A stretch of 8,321 bases of DNA from an uncultured Clostridia bacterium (GTDB taxonomy: Bacteria > Bacillota > Clostridia > Lachnospirales > Lachnospiraceae): the NCBI GenBank assembly GCA_946611595.1, contig CAMODY010000076.1, positions 1 to 8,321 on the forward strand, written 5' to 3'. Positions 1 to 7,287 of this stretch are shown here, in pieces. The position numbers and the translations under genes were made by a program. Position 1 is the first letter of the stretch, and every line of letters begins with the position of its first letter. The notes under the pieces are model-generated. The model saw nothing but the letters and a program-made list of their open reading frames with translations, searched no databases and had not been told where the DNA came from.

Positions 1-1467
1 ATGGGTAATTACGAATTCTGGTTTATCGTCGGAAGTCAGGACCTTTATGGGGAGGAAGTGCTCCGCATCGTCGATCAAAGGGCAAAGGAGATGGCCGAAG
101 AGCTGTCCAAAGTTTTACCCTATCCATTGAAATATAAAGTCACTGCCGAATCCAACCGGCAGATCAAAGAGATCATAAAAGAGGCCAACTACCGGGATGA
201 ATGCTGCGGCATCATCACCTGGTGTCATACCTTTTCACCGAGCAAGATGTGGATCAACGGGCTTTCCGACCTGAAAAAGCCCTACTGTCATTTTGCGACT
301 CAGTACAACAAAGAAATTCCGAACGAAGAGATCGATATGGATTTCATGAACCTGAACCAGGCCGCCCACGGCGACCGGGAGCATGGTTTTTTAGGCGCCC
401 GCCTCAGGATTCCGAGAAAGGTCATCGCCGGATTCTGGAAAGATCCGGAGGTACAGAGGCGGATCGGCAGCTGGATGCGAGTCGCTGTCGGAGCCGCCAT
501 TTCCAGAGAGCTTTCCGTTATGCGCTTCGGTGACAATATGCGGGAAGTCGCCGTCACGGAAGGCGATAAGGTTGAAGCCCAGATCAAATTCGGCTGGCAG
601 GTCAATACACACGCGGTCGGAGATCTCGTCAAAGAGATGGACGCCGTCACGGAAGATGAAATCGACGTCCTCGTCGAAGAATACCTCACTTCGTATGACC
701 TGAATACAGATGACATGGATGCGGTCCGCTATCAGGCGCGGGAAGAGATTGCTATTAAGCGGATGCTCGATCGAGAAGGCTGCCGGGCGTTTACGAATAC
801 CTTCCAGGATCTTTACGGGATGCAGCAGCTGCCGGGACTGGCCGCGCAGCATCTGATGTCGCAGGGATACGGCTTCGGTGCCGAAGGCGACTGGAAGGTC
901 AGCGCCATGACGGCGATCATGAAAGCCATGGGCGAAGGAGGAAACGGAGCCTCCGGATTCATGGAAGATTATACTTACCACCTTGCAGAAGATAACAAGC
1001 TCAGCCTTGGCGCGCACATGCTCGAGGTCTGCCCTTCTCTTGCTGCAGGGAAACCTAAGATCGAGACCCATTTTCTCGGGATCGGCATGAACCAAAAAGA
1101 TCCGGCAAGGCTGGTCTTCGAAGGAAAAGAAGGTCCGGCCATCGTCGTTTCGCTGGTCGATATGGGCGGAAGAATGCGCCTGATCGTGCAGGATATCGAG
1201 GCGGTAAAACCGATCCTTCCGATGCCGAATCTGCCGGTAGCAAGGGTGATGTGGAAAGCAATGCCGGACCTGACGACCGGCGTCGAATGCTGGATCCTCG
1301 CAGGCGGCGCTCACCACACCGTTCTTTCCTACGATGTAACGGCAGAACAGATGCGCGATTTCGCAAGGATCATGGACATCGAATTTGTCCATATCTCAAA
1401 AGATACAACTGCTGAAAAACTGGAAGAAGAATTACTGATCAAAGATCTGATCTGGAAACTGAAATGA
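1..1467 (+). CDS. araA: L-arabinose isomerase
   Basis: Converts L-arabinose to L-ribulose in the cytoplasm, the first step of arabinose catabolism. The 488-aa protein matches the family over its whole length (E. coli AraA is about 500 aa). The N-terminus carries the family stretch FWFIVGSQDLYG. The four residues that bind Mn2+ in E. coli (E306, E333, H350, H450) have counterparts with the same spacing: E295 in GAEGDWK, E322 in FMEDYTYH, H339 in LGAHMLEVCPS, and H438 or H439 in LAGGAHHT. The ATG is base 1 of the window, so the RBS and promoter are not visible; homology to the family N-terminus supports this start. The stop overlaps the next start as ATGA (1464-1467), so translation is probably coupled to the kinase. 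Nothing looks broken. Identification is firm; regulation cannot be judged. Confidence 0.97.
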   Translation: MGNYEFWFIVGSQDLYGEEVLRIVDQRAKEMAEELSKVLPYPLKYKVTAESNRQIKEIIKEANYRDECCGIITWCHTFSPSKMWINGLSDLKKPYCHFATQYNKEIPNEEIDMDFMNLNQAAHGDREHGFLGARLRIPRKVIAGFWKDPEVQRRIGSWMRVAVGAAISRELSVMRFGDNMREVAVTEGDKVEAQIKFGWQVNTHAVGDLVKEMDAVTEDEIDVLVEEYLTSYDLNTDDMDAVRYQAREEIAIKRMLDREGCRAFTNTFQDLYGMQQLPGLAAQHLMSQGYGFGAEGDWKVSAMTAIMKAMGEGGNGASGFMEDYTYHLAEDNKLSLGAHMLEVCPSLAAGKPKIETHFLGIGMNQKDPARLVFEGKEGPAIVVSLVDMGGRMRLIVQDIEAVKPILPMPNLPVARVMWKAMPDLTTGVECWILAGGAHHTVLSYDVTAEQMRDFARIMDIEFVHISKDTTAEKLEEELLIKDLIWKLK

Positions 1468-3020
1468 TAGATTTAAAAAACACGGTACTAGGAATTGAAT
1501 TAGGGTCGACACGGATCAAAGCCGTTCTGATCGACGCGGATCACGCGCCGGTCGCAAGCGGAGTCGTTGAATGGAAGGATCATCTCGAAGATGGCATCTG
1601 GTCCTATTCCTTAGATGAGATCCACCGCGGACTTCAGGTATGTATCAAAAACCTGAAAGAAGACCTTCTGAAAACTACCGGGACGGTTTTGACGACGACC
1701 GGTGCGATCGGAATCTCTGCAATGATGCACGGCTATCTGGTTTTTGACAAAAACGGAAACCAGCTGGTTCCGTTCAGGACCTGGAAAAACACGATTACGG
1801 GAGAAGCAGCGAAAGAATTGTCGGAGCTCTTCTGCTTCAACATCCCGCAGCGATGGAGCATCGCGCACCTGCATCAGGCTTATTTAAACAAAGAAGCACA
1901 TGTTCCGGAAATTGATTTCATGACAACCCTTGCCGGATACATCCACCGAAAGATCTCCGGGCGAAAAGTCCTCGGCATCGGAGATGCCAGCGGCATGTTT
2001 CCGATCGACAGCAGCGCGAACAGTTACCGAGAGGACATGATACAAAAATATGAAAACAGGACCGGGATCGATCTGTCGAAGATCCTCCCGGAAGTCTTAT
2101 GCGCCGGGGAAGAGGCCGGCCGACTGACGGAAGAGGGCGCTTTATTCCTGGATCCGGAAGGGGACTTAAAACCAGGGATCTTGCTGGCTCCGCCGGAGGG
2201 CGATGCCGGGACCGGGATGACCGCGACCAACTCCGTCAAGATCCATACAGGAAATGTATCAGCCGGCACATCCGACTTCGCCATGATCGTTGTCGAAAAA
2301 GAAATCGGTGTGCACAGAGAGCTTGATATGGTCACGACTCCGGCAGGAGATCCGGTCGCAATGGTGCACTGCAACAACTGCACGTCTGACCTCAACGCCT
2401 GGGTGAATCTCTTTCAGGAAATCACGGAGCTTGCCGGAACGAAAGTTTCAAAAGCAGAATTGTTCACCAAACTTTTCCGCAAGGCCTTAGAAGGTGATGC
2501 GGACTGCGGCGGACTGATGAATATCAATTACATCTCCGGAGAGGGAGTCACAGACCTTGACGAAGGACGGCCGCTCTTTCTGCGAAGGCCAAATGCTTCC
2601 TTCGATCTCGCAAACTTCATGCGGGCTCAGCTGCATTCCGCGATTGCAACATTAAAGATCGGTCTGGATATCCTGACGCAGACAGAAGGCGTTCCGATCC
2701 GGACACTTTGCGGACACGGCGGATTCTTTAAAACGAAAGGCGTTGGAGACCTTTTGCTTTCTGCTGCCACAGGCGTTCCTGTAAAAACGATGGAGACCGC
2801 CGGCGAAGGCGGGCCATACGGAATGGCGCTGCTTGGCGCCTATCTGATCCGCAAAGAGGAAGGCGAAACTCTGTCCGATTATCTGGACAATAAAGTTTTT
2901 GCAAATGTAAAAACAACAGAGATCTTGGCGTCCGAAGAAGACATTTCCGGTTTCGCCAGATTTCTGGGTGAGTATAAAAAAGCACTGGCAGTCGAAAAGG
3001 CTGCAGTCAAATTTTGGTAG
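1464..3020 (+). CDS. FGGY-family carbohydrate kinase, probable L-ribulokinase
   Basis: A 518-aa sugar kinase that probably phosphorylates L-ribulose to L-ribulose 5-phosphate. The first phosphate-binding loop is at residues 10-19 (GIELGSTRIK), with Glu12 where most FGGY kinases have Asp. Residues near 84-95 (GISAMMHGYLVF) match the sugar-domain segment. The likely catalytic base is Asp247 in PPEGDAGTGM, close to the position of Asp233 in E. coli XylB and Asp245 in glycerol kinase. The C-terminal nucleotide-binding region starts with GHGGFF (417-422) and continues to GEGGPYGMALLGAY. It is shorter than classical AraB (about 560 aa) and lacks its N-terminal pattern, so it belongs to a separate subgroup often annotated as xylulokinase-like or simply ATPase. 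The ribulokinase role is inferred from its place between araA and araD; xylulokinase activity is the alternative. Its start overlaps the araA stop. Confidence 0.9.
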   Translation: MIDLKNTVLGIELGSTRIKAVLIDADHAPVASGVVEWKDHLEDGIWSYSLDEIHRGLQVCIKNLKEDLLKTTGTVLTTTGAIGISAMMHGYLVFDKNGNQLVPFRTWKNTITGEAAKELSELFCFNIPQRWSIAHLHQAYLNKEAHVPEIDFMTTLAGYIHRKISGRKVLGIGDASGMFPIDSSANSYREDMIQKYENRTGIDLSKILPEVLCAGEEAGRLTEEGALFLDPEGDLKPGILLAPPEGDAGTGMTATNSVKIHTGNVSAGTSDFAMIVVEKEIGVHRELDMVTTPAGDPVAMVHCNNCTSDLNAWVNLFQEITELAGTKVSKAELFTKLFRKALEGDADCGGLMNINYISGEGVTDLDEGRPLFLRRPNASFDLANFMRAQLHSAIATLKIGLDILTQTEGVPIRTLCGHGGFFKTKGVGDLLLSAATGVPVKTMETAGEGGPYGMALLGAYLIRKEEGETLSDYLDNKVFANVKTTEILASEEDISGFARFLGEYKKALAVEKAAVKFW

Positions 3021-3026
3021 GAGAGG
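3020..3026 (+). promoter_or_regulatory. Ribosome binding site that sets the araD start
   Basis: GGAGAGG lies 5 nt before ATG at 3032. An in-frame TTG at 3014 would extend the protein by six residues, but it lies upstream of this site inside the kinase gene and has no RBS at a suitable distance. The ATG also gives exactly the E. coli AraD N-terminus (MLxxLKRxVLxANL). Confidence 0.8.
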
Positions 3027-3031
3027 CGCAT

Positions 3032-3724
3032 ATGCTGGACGAATTAAAAAGAAAAGTACTGAAAGCAAATCTGATGCTTCCGGAATATCACCTGGTGACC
3101 TTCACCTGGGGAAACGCATCCGGGATCGATCCCGAGAGCAGGCTTGTCGTTATTAAGCCCTCCGGGATTCCCTATCCGGAAATGTCAGAGTCGGATCTTG
3201 TCGTCGTCGACCTGAACGGTCGGCTTGTGGAAGGAAAATGGAAGCCATCGAGTGATCTTGCAACGCATCTCGAACTCTACAAGGCCTTTCCTGAGATCGG
3301 CGGAATCGTTCATACGCATTCCCGCTGGGCAACCATTTTCGCGCAGGCAGGAAAATCCATCGATCCGATGGGAACGACACACGCGGATTACTTTTACGGC
3401 TCTGTCCCCTGCACCCGCGAAATGACAGAAGAAGAAATTCAAAACGAATACGAAAGATCCACCGGTCAGGTGATCATTGAAACCATTCATGCACAGGATC
3501 CGATGTCCATTCCGGGAGTTCTGGTAAACGGACACGGACCTTTTACCTGGGGAAAAGATGCAGCCGAAGCTGCTCATAATGCGGTCGTGCTGGAAGAGGT
3601 CGCATTTATGAACTGGCATACGCTAATGATAAAAAACGAAGAATCGTCTTTTCCAAAGGCGCTTCTGGATAAACACTATTTAAGGAAACACGGCAAAGAC
3701 GCATATTACGGACAGTTGAAATGA
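3032..3724 (+). CDS. araD: L-ribulose-5-phosphate 4-epimerase
   Basis: Interconverts L-ribulose 5-phosphate and D-xylulose 5-phosphate by retro-aldol cleavage, feeding arabinose carbon into the pentose phosphate pathway. The 230-aa product is close to E. coli AraD (231 aa) from end to end. Zinc ligands are visible as His94 and His96 (GIVHTHSR) and His168 (NGHGPFTWGK). Asp75 in KPSSD, Asp119 in TTHADYFYG and a tyrosine of the C-terminal AYYGQ match the residues studied in the E. coli enzyme (Asp76, Asp120, Tyr229). The start is placed at ATG 3032 on RBS and homology grounds rather than the upstream TTG at 3014. It begins 11 nt after the kinase stop and ends 12 nt before the esterase start. A fuculose-phosphate aldolase is a related possibility, but the motifs and context favour the epimerase. 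Confidence 0.96.
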   Translation: MLDELKRKVLKANLMLPEYHLVTFTWGNASGIDPESRLVVIKPSGIPYPEMSESDLVVVDLNGRLVEGKWKPSSDLATHLELYKAFPEIGGIVHTHSRWATIFAQAGKSIDPMGTTHADYFYGSVPCTREMTEEEIQNEYERSTGQVIIETIHAQDPMSIPGVLVNGHGPFTWGKDAAEAAHNAVVLEEVAFMNWHTLMIKNEESSFPKALLDKHYLRKHGKDAYYGQLK

Positions 3725-3736
3725 AAGGAGCTTTCC

Positions 3737-4915
3737 ATGGAACATTTTGATTTTATCAGGAACAGGGCATTTGATGACAGAACATACGCATTCGTTCCGC
3801 AGACACCGCAGGCAGAACCCGGCAAGCCATTTTGGGAATTTACGCCGATGGATACCGGAGCCAAAGTGATGGAAAATGGAGATGTTCACTTCGGTTTTTA
3901 TGCGCCGGATGCGAAGGAGGTTTCTGTTGTATTCGGGCTTGATCCGGAGCATCCGCTTCCGATGGAAAAGGGAGATGACGGAATCTGGAAAGCGGTCCTG
4001 AAATACGGCCCGCATTACTGCGGGCCAAAAGCTTTCACCTTCCAGATCGACGGAGGCGAGACGATCAATCCCTACTGCCCGGTTTATTACAGCTACGGAA
4101 TGCCGGTGAATTATGTTGAGATTCCGGATCCGAATGCAGATTTTGTGCTGATGCGCGATGTGCCGCACGGCAGCATTGTCTATGATTTCTATTATTCCGA
4201 TGTATTAGAAGAGGACGAACGCTGCCTGATCTATCTTCCGCCAAACTATCACGAAGGCGGTGAATATCCGGTGCTTTATCTGCAGCACGGATACGGAGAA
4301 AACGAAACATCGTGGATCTTTAACGGCAAGGTGAACCACATCATGGACAACCTGATCGCCGATGGAAAGATCGAACCGTTCATTGTTGTCATGAACAATG
4401 GTATGTTCCACGGAAAATATAATGTTTTTGCAGATTTTCAGGATCCGTTTGAACGCTCGCTGATCGAGTGCTGCATTCCGCATATCGAGAAAAAATATCA
4501 TGTGATTGCAGATAAATGGCATCGGGCGATCGCAGGCTTTTCCATGGGAAGCATGCAGTCCTGCGTGATCGGGCTTCGCCATCCGGAAGTCTTTTCCGGC
4601 ATCGGCCTGTTAAGCGGATTTATGCGCAGGGTCGGCCGCCCGGATACGGATCTGAGTAAAGATCTTGAATTGAATGACCATCTGAAACTGATGATGGATA
4701 AAGAAAAATTTGAACAGGATTACCGCCTGTTCTTCCGCGGGGTCGGATCCCTGGATGCAAAGTTTGACGCGTTCCAGGTGGATGACGAGATCTGCGAAGA
4801 ACAAGGATTTAACCAGTATCAGAATTACGTGCGCTTTGTGGCAGAAGGTTATCCACATGACTGGGCCGTTATGCGGGTCCTCTTCCACGAGTTCGCCAAT
4901 CGTGTATTTAGGTGA
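3737..4915 (+). CDS. Cytoplasmic CE1-like esterase (enterochelin/feruloyl esterase type)
   Basis: A 392-aa serine hydrolase. Residues about 40-130 form an E-set/CBM48-like domain of the kind that precedes the catalytic domain in bacterial feruloyl and enterochelin esterases (FGFYAPDAKEVSVVF, then FTFQIDGG). The alpha/beta-hydrolase domain follows: the oxyanion region LQHGYGE near 182-188, nucleophile Ser269 in GFSMGS, a likely acid at Asp340 or Asp344, and His374 in YPHDW, matching the family's late His-x-Trp motif. There is no signal peptide or lipobox, so it should act in the cytoplasm. AAAGGAG (3724-3730) precedes the ATG by 6 nt, and the 12-bp gap from araD places it in the arabinose operon. 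I infer hydrolysis of an acyl ester (feruloyl, coumaroyl or acetyl) on arabinose-containing oligosaccharides; the substrate is not shown by sequence. The TGA stop lies inside a repeat element, which may have replaced the original 3' end. Confidence 0.85.
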   Translation: MEHFDFIRNRAFDDRTYAFVPQTPQAEPGKPFWEFTPMDTGAKVMENGDVHFGFYAPDAKEVSVVFGLDPEHPLPMEKGDDGIWKAVLKYGPHYCGPKAFTFQIDGGETINPYCPVYYSYGMPVNYVEIPDPNADFVLMRDVPHGSIVYDFYYSDVLEEDERCLIYLPPNYHEGGEYPVLYLQHGYGENETSWIFNGKVNHIMDNLIADGKIEPFIVVMNNGMFHGKYNVFADFQDPFERSLIECCIPHIEKKYHVIADKWHRAIAGFSMGSMQSCVIGLRHPEVFSGIGLLSGFMRRVGRPDTDLSKDLELNDHLKLMMDKEKFEQDYRLFFRGVGSLDAKFDAFQVDDEICEEQGFNQYQNYVRFVAEGYPHDWAVMRVLFHEFANRVFR

Positions 4916-4938
4916 CAAGGGGACGGTTCTTTTATCAC
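4912..4938. repeat. REP-like dispersed palindrome (AGGGGACGGTTCTTTT type)
   Basis: A 27-nt imperfect palindrome with outer arms GTGACA and TATCAC (five of six pairs) around the core AGGGGACGGTTCTTTT. From memory, this core and GTGACA/TGTCAC arms recur in many Clostridia and related Bacillota genomes, often near IS200-like (Y1, REP-associated) transposase genes. One arm-disrupting mismatch here (TATCAC for TGTCAC) suggests a slightly decayed copy. It supplies the esterase stop (TGA 4913-4915) and sits in the longest gap between genes. No transposase gene lies in the window. It could form a hairpin in mRNA between the esterase and the reductase genes. I see one copy only. Confidence 0.65.
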
Positions 4939-4996
4939 GTTTTAAGGGGGATAATTCTATTAAAAGAATTTTGCAGAAAAGAGGTATCTGTTTAAG
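4939..4996 (+). other. Short AT-rich leader before the first Fe-S reductase gene
   Basis: This stretch contains a 6-bp inverted repeat, AATTCT (4953-4958) and AGAATT (4965-4970), with a 6-nt loop. A GATAAT sequence at 4950-4955 resembles a -10 box but has no acceptable -35 box 16-18 nt upstream. AAGAGGT (4979-4985) is a weak RBS placed far (about 12 nt) from the ATG at 4997. The region could be a separate promoter or leader for the reductase block, but the sequence does not prove it. Confidence 0.3.
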
Positions 4997-5992
4997 ATGA
5001 GACAGTTGGAGACTTCGGAAGCACGGATCACTTATATCACCCAGCAGATCAAGGCTTTTGTTCTGACGGAAGCCCGAATGGATAAAGTCGGCATCGCCTC
5101 GATTGACCGTTTTAATGAATCGCCTGAGGGCATGCATCCGACGGATTTTCTTCCGGGCTGCAAGTCGGTCATCGCATTCTGCACCCGACTCCCGGACGGC
5201 GCGATTGACGCCACCTTCCGGACCTTTGAAGACAGCTATTCCGATGTGCACGGGATCTATGGCGCTTACGGTTATGTCGGTGCGCCAAACTATAATCTCA
5301 TGTGGGCGAATTACAAGATCTCCCGTTTTGTGGAAAAACTGACCGGCTGCGTATGTATGCCGGAAACAGCTGGACCGACACACGGCGCGAAGATGCTCAG
5401 TATGCGGCACTGTGCTTATGCGGCCGGTCTTGGAGAGTTTGGATGGAGTTCCCTTATGCTGACTCCTGAATTCGGACCACGTAATCGGTTCGGCGCCGTC
5501 CTCACAACTGCGGAGCTTCTTCCGGATCCCATGTATGACGGGCCGAAACTCTGTGATCCTTCCAAATGTCATGTGTGTGAAAAAATGTGTCCGACCGGAG
5601 CCATCCCACCCTATGTCGAAGATCAGGGACGGCTTGTGACCAGCGGCGGAAAGACCGTGGAATACAGCCAGATCAACTGGGCAAAATGCCGGCTTATGTG
5701 TCACGGAACCTCTGCTGAATATAATGAAAGCAAAAAAGATATTATACCTCGCGAAATAGAGGATCCCATGGATGAAGATGTCGCTCCGATCAACCAGTTT
5801 TACAATCAGCATGAGCATGTCCGGCAGAATTTCTTCCAGCACAACCCAACCTGGATGTGCGGCAACTGCCTAACCTACTGCCCGGTCGGCGAATGGAGAG
5901 AACGTTTTCAGGAAACTGGTTTAACGAGCGTTGACGTAGATCAGTATATTGACCCGGACGAAGAGGATGCTCAGGAGGGATGTGTTTCATGA
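4997..5992 (+). CDS. QueG/reductive-dehalogenase-like di-[4Fe-4S] protein, copy 1
   Basis: A 331-aa soluble redox protein, the first of three paralogs. Residues 21-60 resemble the QueG N-terminus (MDKVGIAS, then LPGCKSVIAF). A family block RLPDGAIDATFRTFE follows near 64. Residues 138-174 (AAGLGEFGWSS, then LTPEFGPR) match the segment shared by QueG and reductive dehalogenases. Cluster 1 ligands are C186, C191, C194 and C198 (CX4CX2CX3CP). Cluster 2 ligands are C288, C291 and C295 plus an upstream cysteine, probably C231 (C235 is nearby). No Tat signal or membrane segment is seen. It ends soon after cluster 2, so the tRNA-contacting HEAT-like C-terminus of QueG is missing and queuosine synthesis is unlikely. 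Cobalamin binding is possible by family analogy but unproven; substrate unknown. The weak RBS suggests lower initiation than for the other copies. Its stop overlaps the next start. Confidence 0.8.
   Translation: MRQLETSEARITYITQQIKAFVLTEARMDKVGIASIDRFNESPEGMHPTDFLPGCKSVIAFCTRLPDGAIDATFRTFEDSYSDVHGIYGAYGYVGAPNYNLMWANYKISRFVEKLTGCVCMPETAGPTHGAKMLSMRHCAYAAGLGEFGWSSLMLTPEFGPRNRFGAVLTTAELLPDPMYDGPKLCDPSKCHVCEKMCPTGAIPPYVEDQGRLVTSGGKTVEYSQINWAKCRLMCHGTSAEYNESKKDIIPREIEDPMDEDVAPINQFYNQHEHVRQNFFQHNPTWMCGNCLTYCPVGEWRERFQETGLTSVDVDQYIDPDEEDAQEGCVS
5973..5978 (+). promoter_or_regulatory. Ribosome binding site that sets the start of copy 2
   Basis: AGGAGG lies 10 nt before ATG 5989 but only 1 nt before an in-frame ATG at 5980. 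The 5989 start is therefore preferred; it also overlaps the copy 1 stop as ATGA and gives an N-terminus (MNITEQIKQYI) that lines up with copy 3 (MISIERFKEYI). Confidence 0.75.
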
Positions 5993-6939
5993 ATATCACA
6001 GAACAGATCAAACAGTATATTCTTCATGACTGCAAAATGGATGCGGTCGGAATTGCACCCGTCTCTGCTTTTGATTACGAGAACGGACTTCACACACCGG
6101 AACATATTCTGCCGAATGCAAAAAGTGTGATCGTCTTTACGAAACGGATTCCGGACGGGGTCATTCAGGCGGCTTTCAGGCGTCTGGAAGATCAAAATGC
6201 AGACGCACACAGTATTTACGCAGCCTTCGGCTCCGATCTGACTCCGAATATGACGCTCTTCTTAATGCAGTTCAATATCGCGCAATACATTGAACGGAAT
6301 TTCGGCTATGTCACGGTGCCATTGCCTTCAGGGCCAACACAAAACGTGACGCAGCAAAACGAGCCCATGCCTGCATTTATCGGTCCCAGAAGAATCCGCT
6401 ATCTGCTTCATTCCGAGCGCGCTGCTGTTGCTGCAGGTCTTGGGGAGCTGGGCTGGAACAACCTTCTGCTGACTCCGGAAAACGGGCCTCGTCAGGGCAT
6501 CGGCCTTGTGATCACGACGTTGGAGCTGGACTATGATCAGCCCTATCAGGGAGAAAAACTTTGTGATCCAGAAACCTGCGGAATCTGCTCGGCAGTCTGT
6601 CCGATGCATGCGATCCCGCAAGCAGATGGTGCATTTGAATCTTATAAAATAGCGGACCTGGAACTGAAAACGGCACAGATCAATAACAATGCCTGCGCCG
6701 TCTGCTCGATGGCTTTCCGGAAAGAGTATTCCGTTAAAGGGGAGGTCGAGGATCTGATCATGAACGATGATCCTTCAAACGAAGAGCTTTCCGAACAATA
6801 TCTGAAACGCAGATTTTCTGATATTTCTCTGGATCATTTTCCGAAGCATTACTGCAGCCGCTGCCTGCTCTATTGTCCGGTTGGCCGATGGAAAGAACGG
6901 TTTGCTGACAAAGGTCTTTCGAAAGGAGTGTCCAAATGA
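5989..6939 (+). CDS. QueG/reductive-dehalogenase-like di-[4Fe-4S] protein, copy 2
   Basis: A 316-aa paralog of the genes on either side of it in the reductase block. It has MDAVGIAP near residue 17, LPNAKSVIVF at 41-50, RIPDGVIQAAFRRLE from 53 and AAGLGELGW at 148-156 followed by LTPENGPR. Cluster 1 is C192, C197, C200 and C204. C236, C289, C292 and C296 fit cluster 2; C239 is an extra nearby cysteine. Between FGYVTVPLPSG and the AAGLGELGW block it carries a longer loop than copy 1 (about residues 111-146). In homologous enzymes this side of the fold borders the active site, so substrate choice may differ. It has no export signal and ends just after cluster 2. It is coupled to copy 1 by the ATGA at 5989-5992 and to the next small gene by ATGA at 6936-6939, which points to coordinated production of all three. 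The reaction is unknown. Confidence 0.8.
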   Translation: MNITEQIKQYILHDCKMDAVGIAPVSAFDYENGLHTPEHILPNAKSVIVFTKRIPDGVIQAAFRRLEDQNADAHSIYAAFGSDLTPNMTLFLMQFNIAQYIERNFGYVTVPLPSGPTQNVTQQNEPMPAFIGPRRIRYLLHSERAAVAAGLGELGWNNLLLTPENGPRQGIGLVITTLELDYDQPYQGEKLCDPETCGICSAVCPMHAIPQADGAFESYKIADLELKTAQINNNACAVCSMAFRKEYSVKGEVEDLIMNDDPSNEELSEQYLKRRFSDISLDHFPKHYCSRCLLYCPVGRWKERFADKGLSKGVSK

Positions 6940-7271
6940 AGGAAATTATCATTCATGCCGGCTTTCATCCGGAAGTGAAGAGAGTATATAATGGTGAACA
7001 TATCCATAAAGTGCTTTACAAAAAAGAAAACGTGACAGCAAGAGAATTCTTTACCGGAAGACCCGTAAGCAAAGATACGACTTTCTACAAGCTGGATAAC
7101 GATGCCTGGATCAAAGGAATCGGTGACGAAAAATATGTGACAGACTGGACCAATGAGGAACGCTGGGGACGTGTGGAAGAAGTAGAATATGACGACGAAG
7201 GAAATGTTATATCAAGACAGGATCTCGGATTTATGATACTGCGCGTCGACCGCTCCAAAGGTCTTCTGTAA
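6936..7271 (+). CDS. Small uncharacterised soluble protein in the reductase block
   Basis: A 111-aa protein that I do not recognise. It starts within the stop of copy 2 (ATGA at 6936-6939) and has AAAGGAG at 6922-6928, 7 nt before the ATG, so it is very likely translated. It contains no cysteine, no signal peptide and no hydrophobic segment long enough to cross a membrane, so it is neither a ferredoxin nor an RdhB-like anchor. The N-terminal part is mixed and basic (HAGFHPEVKRVYNGEHIHKV). The middle has several aromatics (FYKLDNDAWIKG; then TDWTNEERWG) and the second half is strongly acidic (RVEEVEYDDEG). The composition would suit a small accessory subunit, chaperone or binding protein for the neighbouring Fe-S enzymes, but that is inference from position only. 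It lies 16 nt before copy 3. Confidence 0.75.
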   Translation: MKEIIIHAGFHPEVKRVYNGEHIHKVLYKKENVTAREFFTGRPVSKDTTFYKLDNDAWIKGIGDEKYVTDWTNEERWGRVEEVEYDDEGNVISRQDLGFMILRVDRSKGLL

Positions 7272-7287
7272 TTTCCGGAGGAAACCT

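Noticed and set aside
391..1392. Minus-strand open frame of 333 codons inside araA
   Set aside because: araA is certain by motif and length; the antisense frame shows no recognisable protein features.
3014..3031. TTG start for araD
   Set aside because: It has no properly spaced RBS and adds residues absent from AraD; ATG 3032 has GGAGAGG 5 nt upstream.
4927..4955. Sigma-70 promoter with GATAAT as -10
   Set aside because: The best-placed -35 (TTCTTT) matches the consensus poorly, so no promoter is called.
4610..5842. Long minus-strand open frame (410 codons) spanning the esterase 3' end and copy 1
   Set aside because: It lies antisense to two well-supported genes, has no family motif, and crosses the REP-like repeat. 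It is a by-product of codon bias.
5980..5988. Upstream ATG for copy 2
   Set aside because: Only 1 nt from the AGGAGG site, too close for initiation; ATG 5989 fits spacing, overlap and alignment.
6936..7271. RdhB-type membrane anchor or ferredoxin partner for the RDase-like proteins
   Set aside because: The 111-aa protein has no membrane segment and no cysteine.
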